Shown piece by piece: positions 24,352 through 33,979 of a stretch of 48,916 nucleotides of DNA. Position numbers and translations under genes: made by a program. The first letter of the stretch is position 1. The number at the start of each line of letters is the position of its first letter. This DNA is from an uncultured Eubacteriales bacterium (GTDB taxonomy: Bacteria > Bacillota > Clostridia > Oscillospirales > Acutalibacteraceae), in assembly GCA_934486705.1 (NCBI GenBank), contig CAKSQS010000016.1, forward strand, positions 1 through 48,916, given 5' to 3'. The notes beneath the pieces were generated by a model that was not told where the DNA came from, did not search any database, and saw only the letters and a program-made list of their open reading frames with translations.

Positions 24352-26571
24352 ATGAAAAAATTATACCGTTTTTTGTCGGCATTGCTTATATTTGCTGTCA
24401 TAACAGGTCTTACGGCATGCTCCGGCGGTAAACGCAAAAGGCTGACTGTACCGCTTAAGTATGATAGCTTTGACAGTATGGGAGATTATATTTCGGATAA
24501 CGATGTTTACGAAAACGAACGCTTTTCGGTTTTGTGGGATAATATAACAAAACAAATAGCCTTTAAGGATAAACAAAGCGGATATGTATATTCGTCAATG
24601 CGTGAAAGCAAGGGCAATGCAAGTATAAAGTCACCCTTGAACATAAGCTATTACAGTCCGTCAACCTTTTCGGATGTAAATGCCCTCGGATATACCGAGT
24701 CTATTGAGACCGATTCGGTGTATGCTGTTAAGACAGATAAGGGCTTTAAGGTTTATTATGAATTTTTAAATCTGCAAACCGTGGTACCCGTAGAATATAC
24801 CTTGGAAAAGGATCACTTTGAGATCACCGTCGATTCTAAGGAAATATACGATTCGGGCGATAATTACATAACGGGAGTTTCGATAGCTCCTTTTATGTGT
24901 TCGGTCAAGAACAATGCTGATGACAGCTATCTTTTCTACCCCGACGGAAGCGGAGCCCTATTTTCAAACAAGAGTATAAGCAAGATCGGCGTCAAGGGCG
25001 AAAAGCGTGTTTACGGAGAGGATATGCTTGTAAGCAAATATGACCTTACAAGCTATACGGAGCAGATAAATATTCCCGTGTTCGGTGTTAAGGAAAAGGA
25101 AAATGCGCTTTTTGCCATAATAACGGACGGTTTGGAGCAGGCATATCTCGACTGGAATATAGGCTCTGATAATGTAGGGTACTCTACAGTTTATCCTTAT
25201 TTCAGAATAAGGGGGTACAATCTTGTAAATCCTCCTGCACGATTTGCAAACACAAAGGCACATATTCAGGTTTTTGACAGCTATATATCGGATTCACCTC
25301 TTTCGGTTTCATATTATCCGCTATGCGGTGAAAAGGCGAACTATTCCGGTATGGCAGAATGCTATAAAATGTATTTAAAGCAAAAAGGAAAGCTACCCGG
25401 TAAAGGGAATGAGCCTACTACACTTTCCGTAAAGCTTGTCGGTGGAATTGAGAAAAAAAGCTTTACCTTCGGTATTCCGAAAACCGTGCTTCAACCTTTA
25501 ACTACAGTAAAGCAGGCTGAAAAAATCGTAAATGAGCTGTCTAAGGAGATAAACGGAAAGCTGACGGTAAATTTGGTCGGCTTTGGGGAAAGCGGACTGA
25601 ATACACGAAAAATCGGCGGAGGCTTTAGGATAAGCCGAACACTCGGCAGTAAAAAGGATATGAAATCATTATCGAAGGTATGCAGGGAAAAGGGTGCGGA
25701 GCTTTTTCTTGATTTTGATATCGTAGGCTACAGCCGTTCGGGATCCGGCTTTAGAGAACTCGGTGACAGCGCAAAGCTACCGAGCGGTCAAACCGCATAC
25801 TTACACTATGCCGATAATATTACAAGGAATTTTGATTCAAATGAGCGGTATATGCTTCTTTCCCGCGGCTCGTTGCAGAAAGCGGCGGAAAAAGCCGTAA
25901 AGGCTACCGAAAAAATTGACATTGCCGGTTTATCCTTTGGTTCACTTTCTTCTCTGGCATATGCAGATTACAGTGTAAACGGCGCGGAGCTCGGTAGGGG
26001 AATGGCAGACACGGTAAACAGCTTGTTTAAAAATGTTCCGAGCGGAAAGCCGATAATGGTCTCGGCGGCAAATGACTATGCATTAATAAGCTCTGATTAT
26101 GCAATCGATACTCCGCTTTGTTCGTCCGATTATAATATTTCAAAATGCGATGTTCCGTTTTATCAAATGGTATTCAGAGGCAGTATTCCGTTGAGCAGCG
26201 GCTCTGTAAATACCGCTGCCGATCCAAGACAGCTGTTTTTGAAATGCATTGAAGCAGGCGTTTCTCCTACATTTACGCTTATCGGGGAGTATGATAATTC
26301 GGCCGTTTCGTCAAGGTATTCCGTGCTTTATGCCGCACGCCTTGACGGAAACATGGATGAAATCAAAAATGAATGTGCGATATTCGGTGAACTGCTTAAA
26401 AAAATCGGCGATTCTCAGATAATAAATCACAGTATTTCGGAAAACGGACTGAGAATAACAAAATATGAAAACGGTATTGTGACCGCCGTAAATCTTACCG
26501 ATACCGATTTGAGTTTAGGTGAAAAAACGGTTGCGGCACACGGATACAGTATATGGGAGGGAGAAAATTAA
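24352..26571 (+). CDS. DUF5696-type lipoprotein
   Basis: This 739-residue lipoprotein has signal and lipobox GLTAC-SGG, with Cys near residue 23. An N-terminal beta-rich part (about 30-330, with YLFYPDGSGALFSNKS) and a central alpha/beta, barrel-like part (about 350-690) match what I know as DUF5696. That central part has a glycosidase-like look (for example LFLDFDIVGYS, then IDIAGLSFGS), but I can identify no catalytic pair with confidence. DUF5696 genes recur beside Yip1 proteins and CUT1 permeases in gut Firmicutes. The stop overlaps the next permease ATG by one base, so it is tightly linked to transporter set 2. Function unknown; an extracellular glycan-binding or glycan-cleaving role is a guess. 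Confidence 0.8.
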   Translation: MKKLYRFLSALLIFAVITGLTACSGGKRKRLTVPLKYDSFDSMGDYISDNDVYENERFSVLWDNITKQIAFKDKQSGYVYSSMRESKGNASIKSPLNISYYSPSTFSDVNALGYTESIETDSVYAVKTDKGFKVYYEFLNLQTVVPVEYTLEKDHFEITVDSKEIYDSGDNYITGVSIAPFMCSVKNNADDSYLFYPDGSGALFSNKSISKIGVKGEKRVYGEDMLVSKYDLTSYTEQINIPVFGVKEKENALFAIITDGLEQAYLDWNIGSDNVGYSTVYPYFRIRGYNLVNPPARFANTKAHIQVFDSYISDSPLSVSYYPLCGEKANYSGMAECYKMYLKQKGKLPGKGNEPTTLSVKLVGGIEKKSFTFGIPKTVLQPLTTVKQAEKIVNELSKEINGKLTVNLVGFGESGLNTRKIGGGFRISRTLGSKKDMKSLSKVCREKGAELFLDFDIVGYSRSGSGFRELGDSAKLPSGQTAYLHYADNITRNFDSNERYMLLSRGSLQKAAEKAVKATEKIDIAGLSFGSLSSLAYADYSVNGAELGRGMADTVNSLFKNVPSGKPIMVSAANDYALISSDYAIDTPLCSSDYNISKCDVPFYQMVFRGSIPLSSGSVNTAADPRQLFLKCIEAGVSPTFTLIGEYDNSAVSSRYSVLYAARLDGNMDEIKNECAIFGELLKKIGDSQIINHSISENGLRITKYENGIVTAVNLTDTDLSLGEKTVAAHGYSIWEGEN

Positions 26572-27464
26572 TGGCAAAAAAGTATCACGGAATAGAAACT
26601 CTTAAATCACGGTACGGATTGATGTTTATTTCTCCCTGGATACTCGGAATGGTGATTTTCTTCCTTTTACCCATATTTCAGTCTGTTTATTATACGCTTG
26701 CCGATATTTCAATAGATGCCGACGGTGCACATACGTCATTTGTCGGCAATGCCAATTTTGATCAGATATTGTCTAAGGATCCGAAATACCTTGATAATCT
26801 TATGTCGGCATTTTCGAATATGCTCATATCCCTCCCGTTTATTTTGATAGTCAGTATGGTTTTGGCATTGCTGTTAAACGGCAAATTTTTCGGGAGAACC
26901 TTTTTCAGAGGATTGTATTTTCTACCCGTGATCCTCTCAAGCGGTGTGGTATTAAGCCTGTTTTTGGAGGCAGGAGGATCTGCCGCAACAAACACGGACG
27001 TTTCCGAAAGCATTTCATTTAATATGATAAATTTCAGTGATATGCTTTCGGCGTTTGATCTGCCCGAACAAATAGAAGGCTTTTTTACATCGGCACTCAG
27101 TAATATATTTTTACTTGTTTGGCAAAGCGGAATACAAACGGTTTTACTGATAGCCGGATTGCAGGCAATACCCGAGGCTCTTTATGAGGTGGCAAAGGTC
27201 GAGGGTACAACAAAATGGGAGGAATTTTGGTATATAACCTTTCCCATGCTTATGAGAACGATGTTTTTGGTTGTGGTATTTACGGTTATCGAGCTTGCGT
27301 CCTCTAACAGTAATGAGGTAATAAAGGGCGGCTATGACCAGTTTAATCTTATGGAGTACGGAATAGGCACATCAATGCTTTGGTTCTATTTTTTGTTTGT
27401 AGGAATATTTATCATTCTTTTCTTTACGGTTTACCGCAAAGTATTTCTTAAAAAGTGGGGGTGA
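26571..27464 (+). CDS. ABC sugar importer permease 2a
   Basis: This 297-residue CUT1-class permease of the UgpA group starts at ATG 26571, which overlaps the stop of the DUF5696 gene and is preceded by GGGAGGGAG. An in-frame ATG at 26553 lies inside that gene and is less likely. The EAA-like loop reads YEVAKVEGTTKWEEFWYITF. A periplasm-facing insert (about residues 125-170) is longer than in permease 1a. It pairs with the next gene and with the 477-residue binding protein. Confidence 0.92.
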   Translation: MAKKYHGIETLKSRYGLMFISPWILGMVIFFLLPIFQSVYYTLADISIDADGAHTSFVGNANFDQILSKDPKYLDNLMSAFSNMLISLPFILIVSMVLALLLNGKFFGRTFFRGLYFLPVILSSGVVLSLFLEAGGSAATNTDVSESISFNMINFSDMLSAFDLPEQIEGFFTSALSNIFLLVWQSGIQTVLLIAGLQAIPEALYEVAKVEGTTKWEEFWYITFPMLMRTMFLVVVFTVIELASSNSNEVIKGGYDQFNLMEYGIGTSMLWFYFLFVGIFIILFFTVYRKVFLKKWG

Positions 27465-27469
27465 GGATA

Positions 27470-28441
27470 ATGAAGGATAAGCTGAAAATTGATATAGGTC
27501 AGCTTAAAGGTGTAAAAAAAGGTGCAGGAGCTACGGTATTTGTAATGAAATATTATGTCCTTATAGTTATAGGCTATATCGTTCTTTATCCCTTGCTTTA
27601 TATGCTGAGCAATGCTTTTAAGGGGGAAAAAGCGCTTGTAGACGTAAGCCTTATCTGGATTCCCAAATACCTTTCAACTAAATGGTTTAATGAGGCATTC
27701 GATATCATCAGCTTCGGCGATTCTCTGAAACGCACGTTTTCACTTCAAATATTATCTGCGGCGATCGAGGTAATAGTCTGTGCCGTGATTGCCTACGGCT
27801 TTGCGAGATTCAATTTCAAGGGCAAAAAAATTGCGACGGTGTTTCTGGTGCTCTCATTTATGATACCTCTGCCTATGTACGGTATGTCGCTTGCGGTCAA
27901 CTACAGAAGCCTTGATTTTTTAGGGATATTCGGGCTTATTGACCGTTTTACGGGTGTTGACCTTAGACTTAACATATTTAATACGAATTGGTCGTTTTGG
28001 TTGCCGTCTCTTTTGGGCGTAGGCATTCGTTCGGGAATGATGATCTATATTTATATTCAGTTTTTTATAGGACTTCCCTCTGAGCTCGAGGATGCGGCAT
28101 ATGTTGACGGCGCGGGGGCTATAAGAACCTTTGTAAGCATTGCGATACCGTCCTCAAGTGTTGTAATTCTGACCGTTTCGGTGCTTTCGTTTATATGGCA
28201 CTGGAATGAGACCTACCTTTCGGCACTGTGTCTGCTTGATGAAAATTGGCCGCTTTCGGTACAGATGATGAACATTAAGCAAAAGCTGGTTCAGGCAGGT
28301 ATGTTTCTCGAAAGCACACCGAGAGCAGGTCCTATAGTATTTTGTGCGTGTCTTTTGTTTATAATGATTCCGCTTGTTTTGTACTTACTTATTCAGCGTA
28401 AATTTGTTGCAAGTATTGACCGTGTGGGAATCACGGGATAA
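27470..28441 (+). CDS. ABC sugar importer permease 2b
   Basis: This 323-residue CUT1-class permease of the UgpE group has EAA loop EDAAYVDGAGAIRTFVSIAI. I choose ATG 27470 after GGGGGTGAGG rather than GTG 27455, which lies within the end of the preceding gene. It is followed after 24 bases by its binding-protein gene. Again there is no ATPase gene in the cluster. Confidence 0.92.
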   Translation: MKDKLKIDIGQLKGVKKGAGATVFVMKYYVLIVIGYIVLYPLLYMLSNAFKGEKALVDVSLIWIPKYLSTKWFNEAFDIISFGDSLKRTFSLQILSAAIEVIVCAVIAYGFARFNFKGKKIATVFLVLSFMIPLPMYGMSLAVNYRSLDFLGIFGLIDRFTGVDLRLNIFNTNWSFWLPSLLGVGIRSGMMIYIYIQFFIGLPSELEDAAYVDGAGAIRTFVSIAIPSSSVVILTVSVLSFIWHWNETYLSALCLLDENWPLSVQMMNIKQKLVQAGMFLESTPRAGPIVFCACLLFIMIPLVLYLLIQRKFVASIDRVGITG

Positions 28442-28465
28442 AAATATAAAAAGGAGCTTTTTAAA

Positions 28466-29899
28466 ATGAAAAAAACAACAATACGTATTTTATGTCTTGC
28501 CCTTTGTGTACTGTTTGTTCTCGGTATGACAGGCTGTGGAAAGGCAAAAACCTCATCTGAAGCAAGTAGCGATACGACCGACAGTAATGCCTTCTTAGAA
28601 TTTGATAATGAAAAGGGTGAGGGCATTAAAAACAATACCTCATCGACAGAAAAGAGAACAGATTCTAAAGCACTTAATGCCTCAGAGGGTGTTACCGTAA
28701 CCGAAAAGGTCAAGCTTGACGGCGATGATCCGTTTGCGAATATTCCGAAAAAGCTGAGGGGAACGACCGTGGTGTTCGCTCACTTCGGTGATGAGGGTGC
28801 TACGGAGTACCAAAAGGTTTGCAAAGCCTTTACAAAGAAAACGGGGATCAAGGTAAAGCTTTTGTCCTATGATCAGGCTGCGTATATAGCTACCGTTTCA
28901 AAGCAAATAGCCGCTCGCTCCGCACCGGATGTTATTATCTGTAACGAGACCTTCCCTCACGCACTTGAAATAGCACAGCCTATACAAAATCTGCTTGACC
29001 TAAAGGAAAGCTTTTGGGACAGCAGTGTTACAAAGGCAACGACAATAGGCGGTAATACCTATTTTGTAAACAGCTTAAAGGGCGTTTGGCACAATATTGA
29101 TATGATTTTCTACAATAAGAAGATTTTCAGTGAAAATTCCTTACGCTCACCTGCCGATTACTATAAGAGCGGCGAATGGACATATGAAAATTTAAGAAAA
29201 TGTCTTGAAGACGTTAAGGCTACCGGTAATGTAGGCGGTTATGTTGATCCGAAAATGATGGCGGCTTCAATGGGCTCGGCTTTGGTTTCCTACAATTCCG
29301 ATACAAAGACATTTGCTCAAAATGTAAAAAATGCTATTCCTGCATATCAGTATTCGGCATACAATGCAACAAACGGTCTTTGGGATCACAACCTCTGGTT
29401 CGGTATATTCAATAACGGAACAATAGGTCTTTACCATAACTCGGCATACGGATGTAAATATAACGGATGGTTTGAGGGCATTGATGCGAGTATGGTCGGT
29501 GCAGTTCCGACTCCGTCAAGCTATAACGGCAAGCCCTGCAAGCAGACCGAAAATATGCGTGCCTACGGTCTTTCTAAGGGTGCTAAAAATCCCGAGGGCG
29601 CGGCGTATTTCCTTCGCTACTTCCTTGATTATTCCTACTACAAGGAAGCAGGTGCTAATGTGTTTATCAACAAGGAGCTCGAAAAGGCGTATTTCCATTC
29701 GCTTGATGTTATGGCAAAGGAAGGCGTTAATTACTACTTCAATGATTCCGCACTTGAATATACTCAGGTAACATATAAGGATCTGAGAAATACGGGCAAT
29801 GCAAAGCCGGCGGCTGTTCCGTCTGAAATGATGGCGGTCGAAAATCAATTCCAGGATGCAGTCAATAAAATGAATGCAAAAATTGCCGCACTCAAGTAA
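28466..29899 (+). CDS. ABC sugar-binding lipoprotein (family 1)
   Basis: This 477-residue lipoprotein has signal peptide and lipobox GMTGC-GKA (Cys near residue 25), and a Ser/Thr/Asp-rich linker of about 65 residues. An extracellular solute-binding domain of family 1 starts near residue 98 (TTVVFAHFGDEGATEYQKVC) and shows the usual YNKKIF and KNPEGAAYFLRYF segments. It should deliver an oligosaccharide to permeases 2a and 2b, just upstream. Unlike the binding protein of set 1 it has conventional size and lipid anchoring, so the two importers probably take different products. Confidence 0.93.
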   Translation: MKKTTIRILCLALCVLFVLGMTGCGKAKTSSEASSDTTDSNAFLEFDNEKGEGIKNNTSSTEKRTDSKALNASEGVTVTEKVKLDGDDPFANIPKKLRGTTVVFAHFGDEGATEYQKVCKAFTKKTGIKVKLLSYDQAAYIATVSKQIAARSAPDVIICNETFPHALEIAQPIQNLLDLKESFWDSSVTKATTIGGNTYFVNSLKGVWHNIDMIFYNKKIFSENSLRSPADYYKSGEWTYENLRKCLEDVKATGNVGGYVDPKMMAASMGSALVSYNSDTKTFAQNVKNAIPAYQYSAYNATNGLWDHNLWFGIFNNGTIGLYHNSAYGCKYNGWFEGIDASMVGAVPTPSSYNGKPCKQTENMRAYGLSKGAKNPEGAAYFLRYFLDYSYYKEAGANVFINKELEKAYFHSLDVMAKEGVNYYFNDSALEYTQVTYKDLRNTGNAKPAAVPSEMMAVENQFQDAVNKMNAKIAALK

Positions 29900-29926
29900 T
29901 AATTTTTAATAAATGAGGAGTGAACT

Positions 29927-32900
29927 ATGCGTAGATTGATCTCGTGTGTACTTTCGTTTGCCGTGGTTATTTCATCGATATTTGTAAGCCTTGCGGTTTT
30001 AACAAATGCCGCCGAATCGGATGAAATTTTTACCGTGGACTTTGAAGGTAAATATTCGGAATTTAATGACAGTAATTATTTGACAGATCCGTCTAATACC
30101 GCCGATACCGTAAATATCGGCGGCGAAAACGGTACTGTTATGCATATCGAACAGCTTCGTGCTTACCGTCCACGTTCGGAAAATCATATCGTTTCAAACT
30201 GGGCGGCGGCATTTTTCCTTGCGGACGGAAACGGAAATAAAGCTTCTTATGAAAAGGGACAGCAACTTTCGGTTTCCTTTAAAATGAAGAAGAACAAGGA
30301 AATCGACAACGAATATTACGATAAATTTTCAGTCGGTGCTATTTTTGACGACGGATTAAATTCCGTTACAAAAAAAGGCGGTAATATCGGCTGTATAAAT
30401 GACTATATTTCCGACGGCAGACTAACTGTTGTAAATACAGCAGATTGCAGTAAGGATAAGGAATGGGTAAGCTATAGCAGTGTTATAACCGTTTCAAATA
30501 CCGGCACTGCGGCATTTGTTGTCTACGGTGAGGAATGGACCCAAAGGTGCGATATTTATATAGATGATATCGTTATCAAAAAGCTTAAAAAGGGTGCGGT
30601 AAATGCCGTTACGGATTTCGAGGGCGACTACAGCTCGTTTTATCAAAAAAATGCTCTGACGGATACATCAAATACCGCCGATACATTATATATAGGCGGC
30701 GAACACGGCACGGTAATGCATATACAAAGACTCCGTGCATACCGTCCCGATTTTGATGAAAATTCGAAAAATTATTCGGTAACAAATTGGGCACCGGCGT
30801 TTTTCCTTGCCGATAAAAACGGAAATAAAATTTCCTGCGATGTGGGCAGTGTTATATCGGTGACCTTCCAAATGAAGAAAAATTCCGATATAGACGATTC
30901 TGATTTTCAAAGGTTTTATGCGGCTTTGATTTTTGATGACGAATTGGCAAACAAAACCGCAAAGGAAAATATCGGAAGTCTTAACGATTATATCAACACG
31001 GACAAAGCAATTGAAATTGCCTCATTTGACTGTAAAGCTGATAAGGACTGGATCACCTACAGCAGTGTTATAACCGTCCCGAGAACGGGCACAGCCGCAT
31101 TTGTGCTTTATAATAATGTATGGAGTGAAAGCTGTGACATTTATATTGACAACATTAAGCTAAGCTCGGTAGATGAAAACGCAACGGTTGATGTAAATGT
31201 ACATGATTTTGACGGTAAGGGTAAAACCGAGGTTATCACCTTAAAGGAAAGCGATATTTATGAGAACATCGAAACACCGTTTTGCTCGGACAAGGGCTTT
31301 GACGGCTGGTATCTTGATGAAGCCTTGACAAAACCCGCTGACGGATTTGTAGGGAAAACCTCGGACATTTACGTGAAATGGCGTAAGGATGCCTTTAAAA
31401 CCGTTAATACCTACGATGAAAAGAATGTGGAATATATTGAAGAGGCTGACGGCAATTATACACTTTTAAAGCGTAAAATCAACGGTAAGCCTGCCGACGA
31501 AAAATATTTTTCGCAATATAATGCACTGGTAACCGAAAATGAGTTTGATAAGAAGAGCGGAAACTCCGTAAAAATTACGGTCGCACACGGATATACCTTC
31601 AACTGGCCTGCAACACTTGATATTTATGATTCGGGTGACGAAAATTTAAAGGTTTTCACACCGAAACCAAATACGGCTTATAGGCTTAAGCTTAAGTATA
31701 AGGCGGAAATAAAGCCTGCTCAGGCGCTGAATATTCAAATAAGACGTCTTGCAGGGGACAGCAAGATACAGTATTTGCCGGAAAATATCGTCTGTGAATC
31801 GGTAGTTCAAATCACCCTTGCCGATAAGGATTGGGTAACCGTAGAAAAAACCTTTTACACAGGTGACGAGGTATCAAGCCTTGCTTTAATACTTTGTACC
31901 GTAAACAGCACCACATACGGCAGCTCTGCCGAGGACGTTTTTGTCTGGGTAGATGATATTGAGATTGAAGAGCAGTTTAATACTGCAGCAATTTATTTTG
32001 ATACATCGGGCGGTGTTTCGGTTTCGAAACAGCCTGTAGCAGTCGGTGAGGCCATACCGGATTTACCGATACCTAAAAAGGCAGGTTGTATGTTTGACGG
32101 TTGGTTCTATGATGCCGACTGCACTAAATCGTTTTGCGAGGCGGTCATGCCTGCAAGGAACATAAGACTTTATGCTAAATGGAAGGAAACTTCCTCTGAG
32201 GCCTATACACTTAAAAAGGATTTTGAAAAGGATGAATATATAAACAACGGAAAAAACACCAATGTTTCGGACAGCTATATGTCATCAAGCGCCGAATGGG
32301 TAAATGATTCCTCAAACGCATATGAAGGCAACGGATATATAAGGATACTCGATACCGGTGCGATAAAGCATTCAAGCTCTGCAATGCCTGCCGTATCGTT
32401 TTTAGATGAAAACGGTAACGGTTATCAGTTGTTAGAGGGAAAGCGTTATCATCTTTCCTTTGCGGCACGCTGTAGTATTGCGGCTTCGCACGTTTTGGCT
32501 TTTGTTTCATCAGAGCAAATACCGGTAGGCGGTCTTAAGCTTAAAAATGCAACGGAGGAATATGTTTTCAGCTACGGAGGAAACCTTTCCGATGCGGCTA
32601 TGGATGAGTGGGGAGTTTACGATTTTTACTTTATTGCAAAGAATACGGGTAAGCTTTATCTTATAGTATACGGTGACGGTGAAACTGCCGAAATAAGTCT
32701 TGATAACTTTAAAATAGAGGAAACACCGAAGGGCGAGGCATCACTTGTAAGCTATTACGATGATGATGGAAGTCTTATATATGAAACCTACGGTAAAACA
32801 GGCAGTTGGCTTGCAGATGCCGATATAAACAATAAAAGCGGTAAGGAATTTGACGGCTGGCACTTTGAAAACGGCGAGGTATATCTCGGTAATAAATTCC

Positions 32901-33979
32901 CGAAGGAGGATATGTCACTTTATGCTTCTTGGATCGATGCCGAGGATTTGACAAATGCTAAAACCGATTGGTCAAAGGATATCACGGTAGATTTTGAGGA
33001 CGCAGAGGGGGCTAAAGCCTTTTACGGTGTATATAATAATTCTTATGAGCCGATAAGAGGTACATTCTATGTGGCAAACGATTCTCAAAATGCACATAGC
33101 GGCAACGGCTACTTCAAGCTTTATGAGGTCGGCGTTTGGGGAACTGAAACCACATGGTACAGACGCTTTAAGCTTTATGACAGCAATTCGCTCGGCAATC
33201 AAATTTATTTAGAGCCTAACAGTGTGTACAAGGTTTCATACTGGCTTAATGTTGAGGCGGCGGGAAATTCCTGCATAAGACTTGCGGCATTTAAGGACAG
33301 AGACAATCTTATTGACTGTTATTATGATGGCTTTAACTATCTTACCGATGCATCCGAAATATCCAATAAGGGGAAATGGGTAAAGCACGAAAGTATGATA
33401 ACTACGGGTGATGAGCCGACAGTTCTCGGTATGGCAATATCGGGCGGATATTTTACTGCGGCACTTGACGATGTCACGGTAACGAAGCTGAAGGATGTAA
33501 CGGTAACCTTTGACACAAACGGAGGAAGTAAGATAGAGCCGTTGACCGTGCTCTCTTATGATTATGCAATAGCACCCGATTTTCCCGAGAAGGAGGGCTA
33601 CAGCTTTATCGGTTGGTTTACCGACAGGTCGCTTACTAAGCGTTTCAGATTTAATGAGACCCAGATAACGAGCAATATAACGCTTTATGCTAAGTGGGAA
33701 AAGGATTTTGTCTCCGAAACACTTACTAAGACCGTAACTGAATATGAAAAATCGACCGAGGAGGTCGAAAATCAAATTGACAATCCTGAGCTTGACAATC
33801 AAATAGATGTTGATGTATCGGACACTTCGAAAGCGGAAAAGACGGTAAAAAGCAATGACAGAGAAAATCAAAGCAGCTTTCCGTGGCTTATTGTTATTTT
33901 TATCGGCACGGCTGTTTTGATCTGCGGAGCAACACTTTTAATTGTTTTTATTAAAAAGAAGAACGGAGGCAGGGTATGA
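29927..33979 (+). CDS. Large surface protein alternating CBM-like and InlB-type repeats
   Basis: This 1350-residue membrane-anchored protein has signal peptide SLAVLTNAAE. Two homologous N-terminal beta-sandwich modules (about 34-220 and 225-420) share SNTADT, GTVMHI and LRAYRP. Then InlB-type repeats, ending in the typical 'GW(F/Y)xDxxxTK...LYAKW' pattern at about 425-490, 690-755, 945-1010 and 1190-1255, alternate with three more carbohydrate-binding-like modules. A Ser/Glu/Asp-rich linker leads to one C-terminal helix (WLIVIFIGTAVLICGATLLI) and a basic KKKNGGR tail. No LPxTG motif and no catalytic domain are seen. It probably displays glycan-binding modules on the surface next to transporter set 2. 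It overlaps the next gene by 4 bases (ATGA). Confidence 0.82.
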   Translation: MRRLISCVLSFAVVISSIFVSLAVLTNAAESDEIFTVDFEGKYSEFNDSNYLTDPSNTADTVNIGGENGTVMHIEQLRAYRPRSENHIVSNWAAAFFLADGNGNKASYEKGQQLSVSFKMKKNKEIDNEYYDKFSVGAIFDDGLNSVTKKGGNIGCINDYISDGRLTVVNTADCSKDKEWVSYSSVITVSNTGTAAFVVYGEEWTQRCDIYIDDIVIKKLKKGAVNAVTDFEGDYSSFYQKNALTDTSNTADTLYIGGEHGTVMHIQRLRAYRPDFDENSKNYSVTNWAPAFFLADKNGNKISCDVGSVISVTFQMKKNSDIDDSDFQRFYAALIFDDELANKTAKENIGSLNDYINTDKAIEIASFDCKADKDWITYSSVITVPRTGTAAFVLYNNVWSESCDIYIDNIKLSSVDENATVDVNVHDFDGKGKTEVITLKESDIYENIETPFCSDKGFDGWYLDEALTKPADGFVGKTSDIYVKWRKDAFKTVNTYDEKNVEYIEEADGNYTLLKRKINGKPADEKYFSQYNALVTENEFDKKSGNSVKITVAHGYTFNWPATLDIYDSGDENLKVFTPKPNTAYRLKLKYKAEIKPAQALNIQIRRLAGDSKIQYLPENIVCESVVQITLADKDWVTVEKTFYTGDEVSSLALILCTVNSTTYGSSAEDVFVWVDDIEIEEQFNTAAIYFDTSGGVSVSKQPVAVGEAIPDLPIPKKAGCMFDGWFYDADCTKSFCEAVMPARNIRLYAKWKETSSEAYTLKKDFEKDEYINNGKNTNVSDSYMSSSAEWVNDSSNAYEGNGYIRILDTGAIKHSSSAMPAVSFLDENGNGYQLLEGKRYHLSFAARCSIAASHVLAFVSSEQIPVGGLKLKNATEEYVFSYGGNLSDAAMDEWGVYDFYFIAKNTGKLYLIVYGDGETAEISLDNFKIEETPKGEASLVSYYDDDGSLIYETYGKTGSWLADADINNKSGKEFDGWHFENGEVYLGNKFPKEDMSLYASWIDAEDLTNAKTDWSKDITVDFEDAEGAKAFYGVYNNSYEPIRGTFYVANDSQNAHSGNGYFKLYEVGVWGTETTWYRRFKLYDSNSLGNQIYLEPNSVYKVSYWLNVEAAGNSCIRLAAFKDRDNLIDCYYDGFNYLTDASEISNKGKWVKHESMITTGDEPTVLGMAISGGYFTAALDDVTVTKLKDVTVTFDTNGGSKIEPLTVLSYDYAIAPDFPEKEGYSFIGWFTDRSLTKRFRFNETQITSNITLYAKWEKDFVSETLTKTVTEYEKSTEEVENQIDNPELDNQIDVDVSDTSKAEKTVKSNDRENQSSFPWLIVIFIGTAVLICGATLLIVFIKKKNGGRV

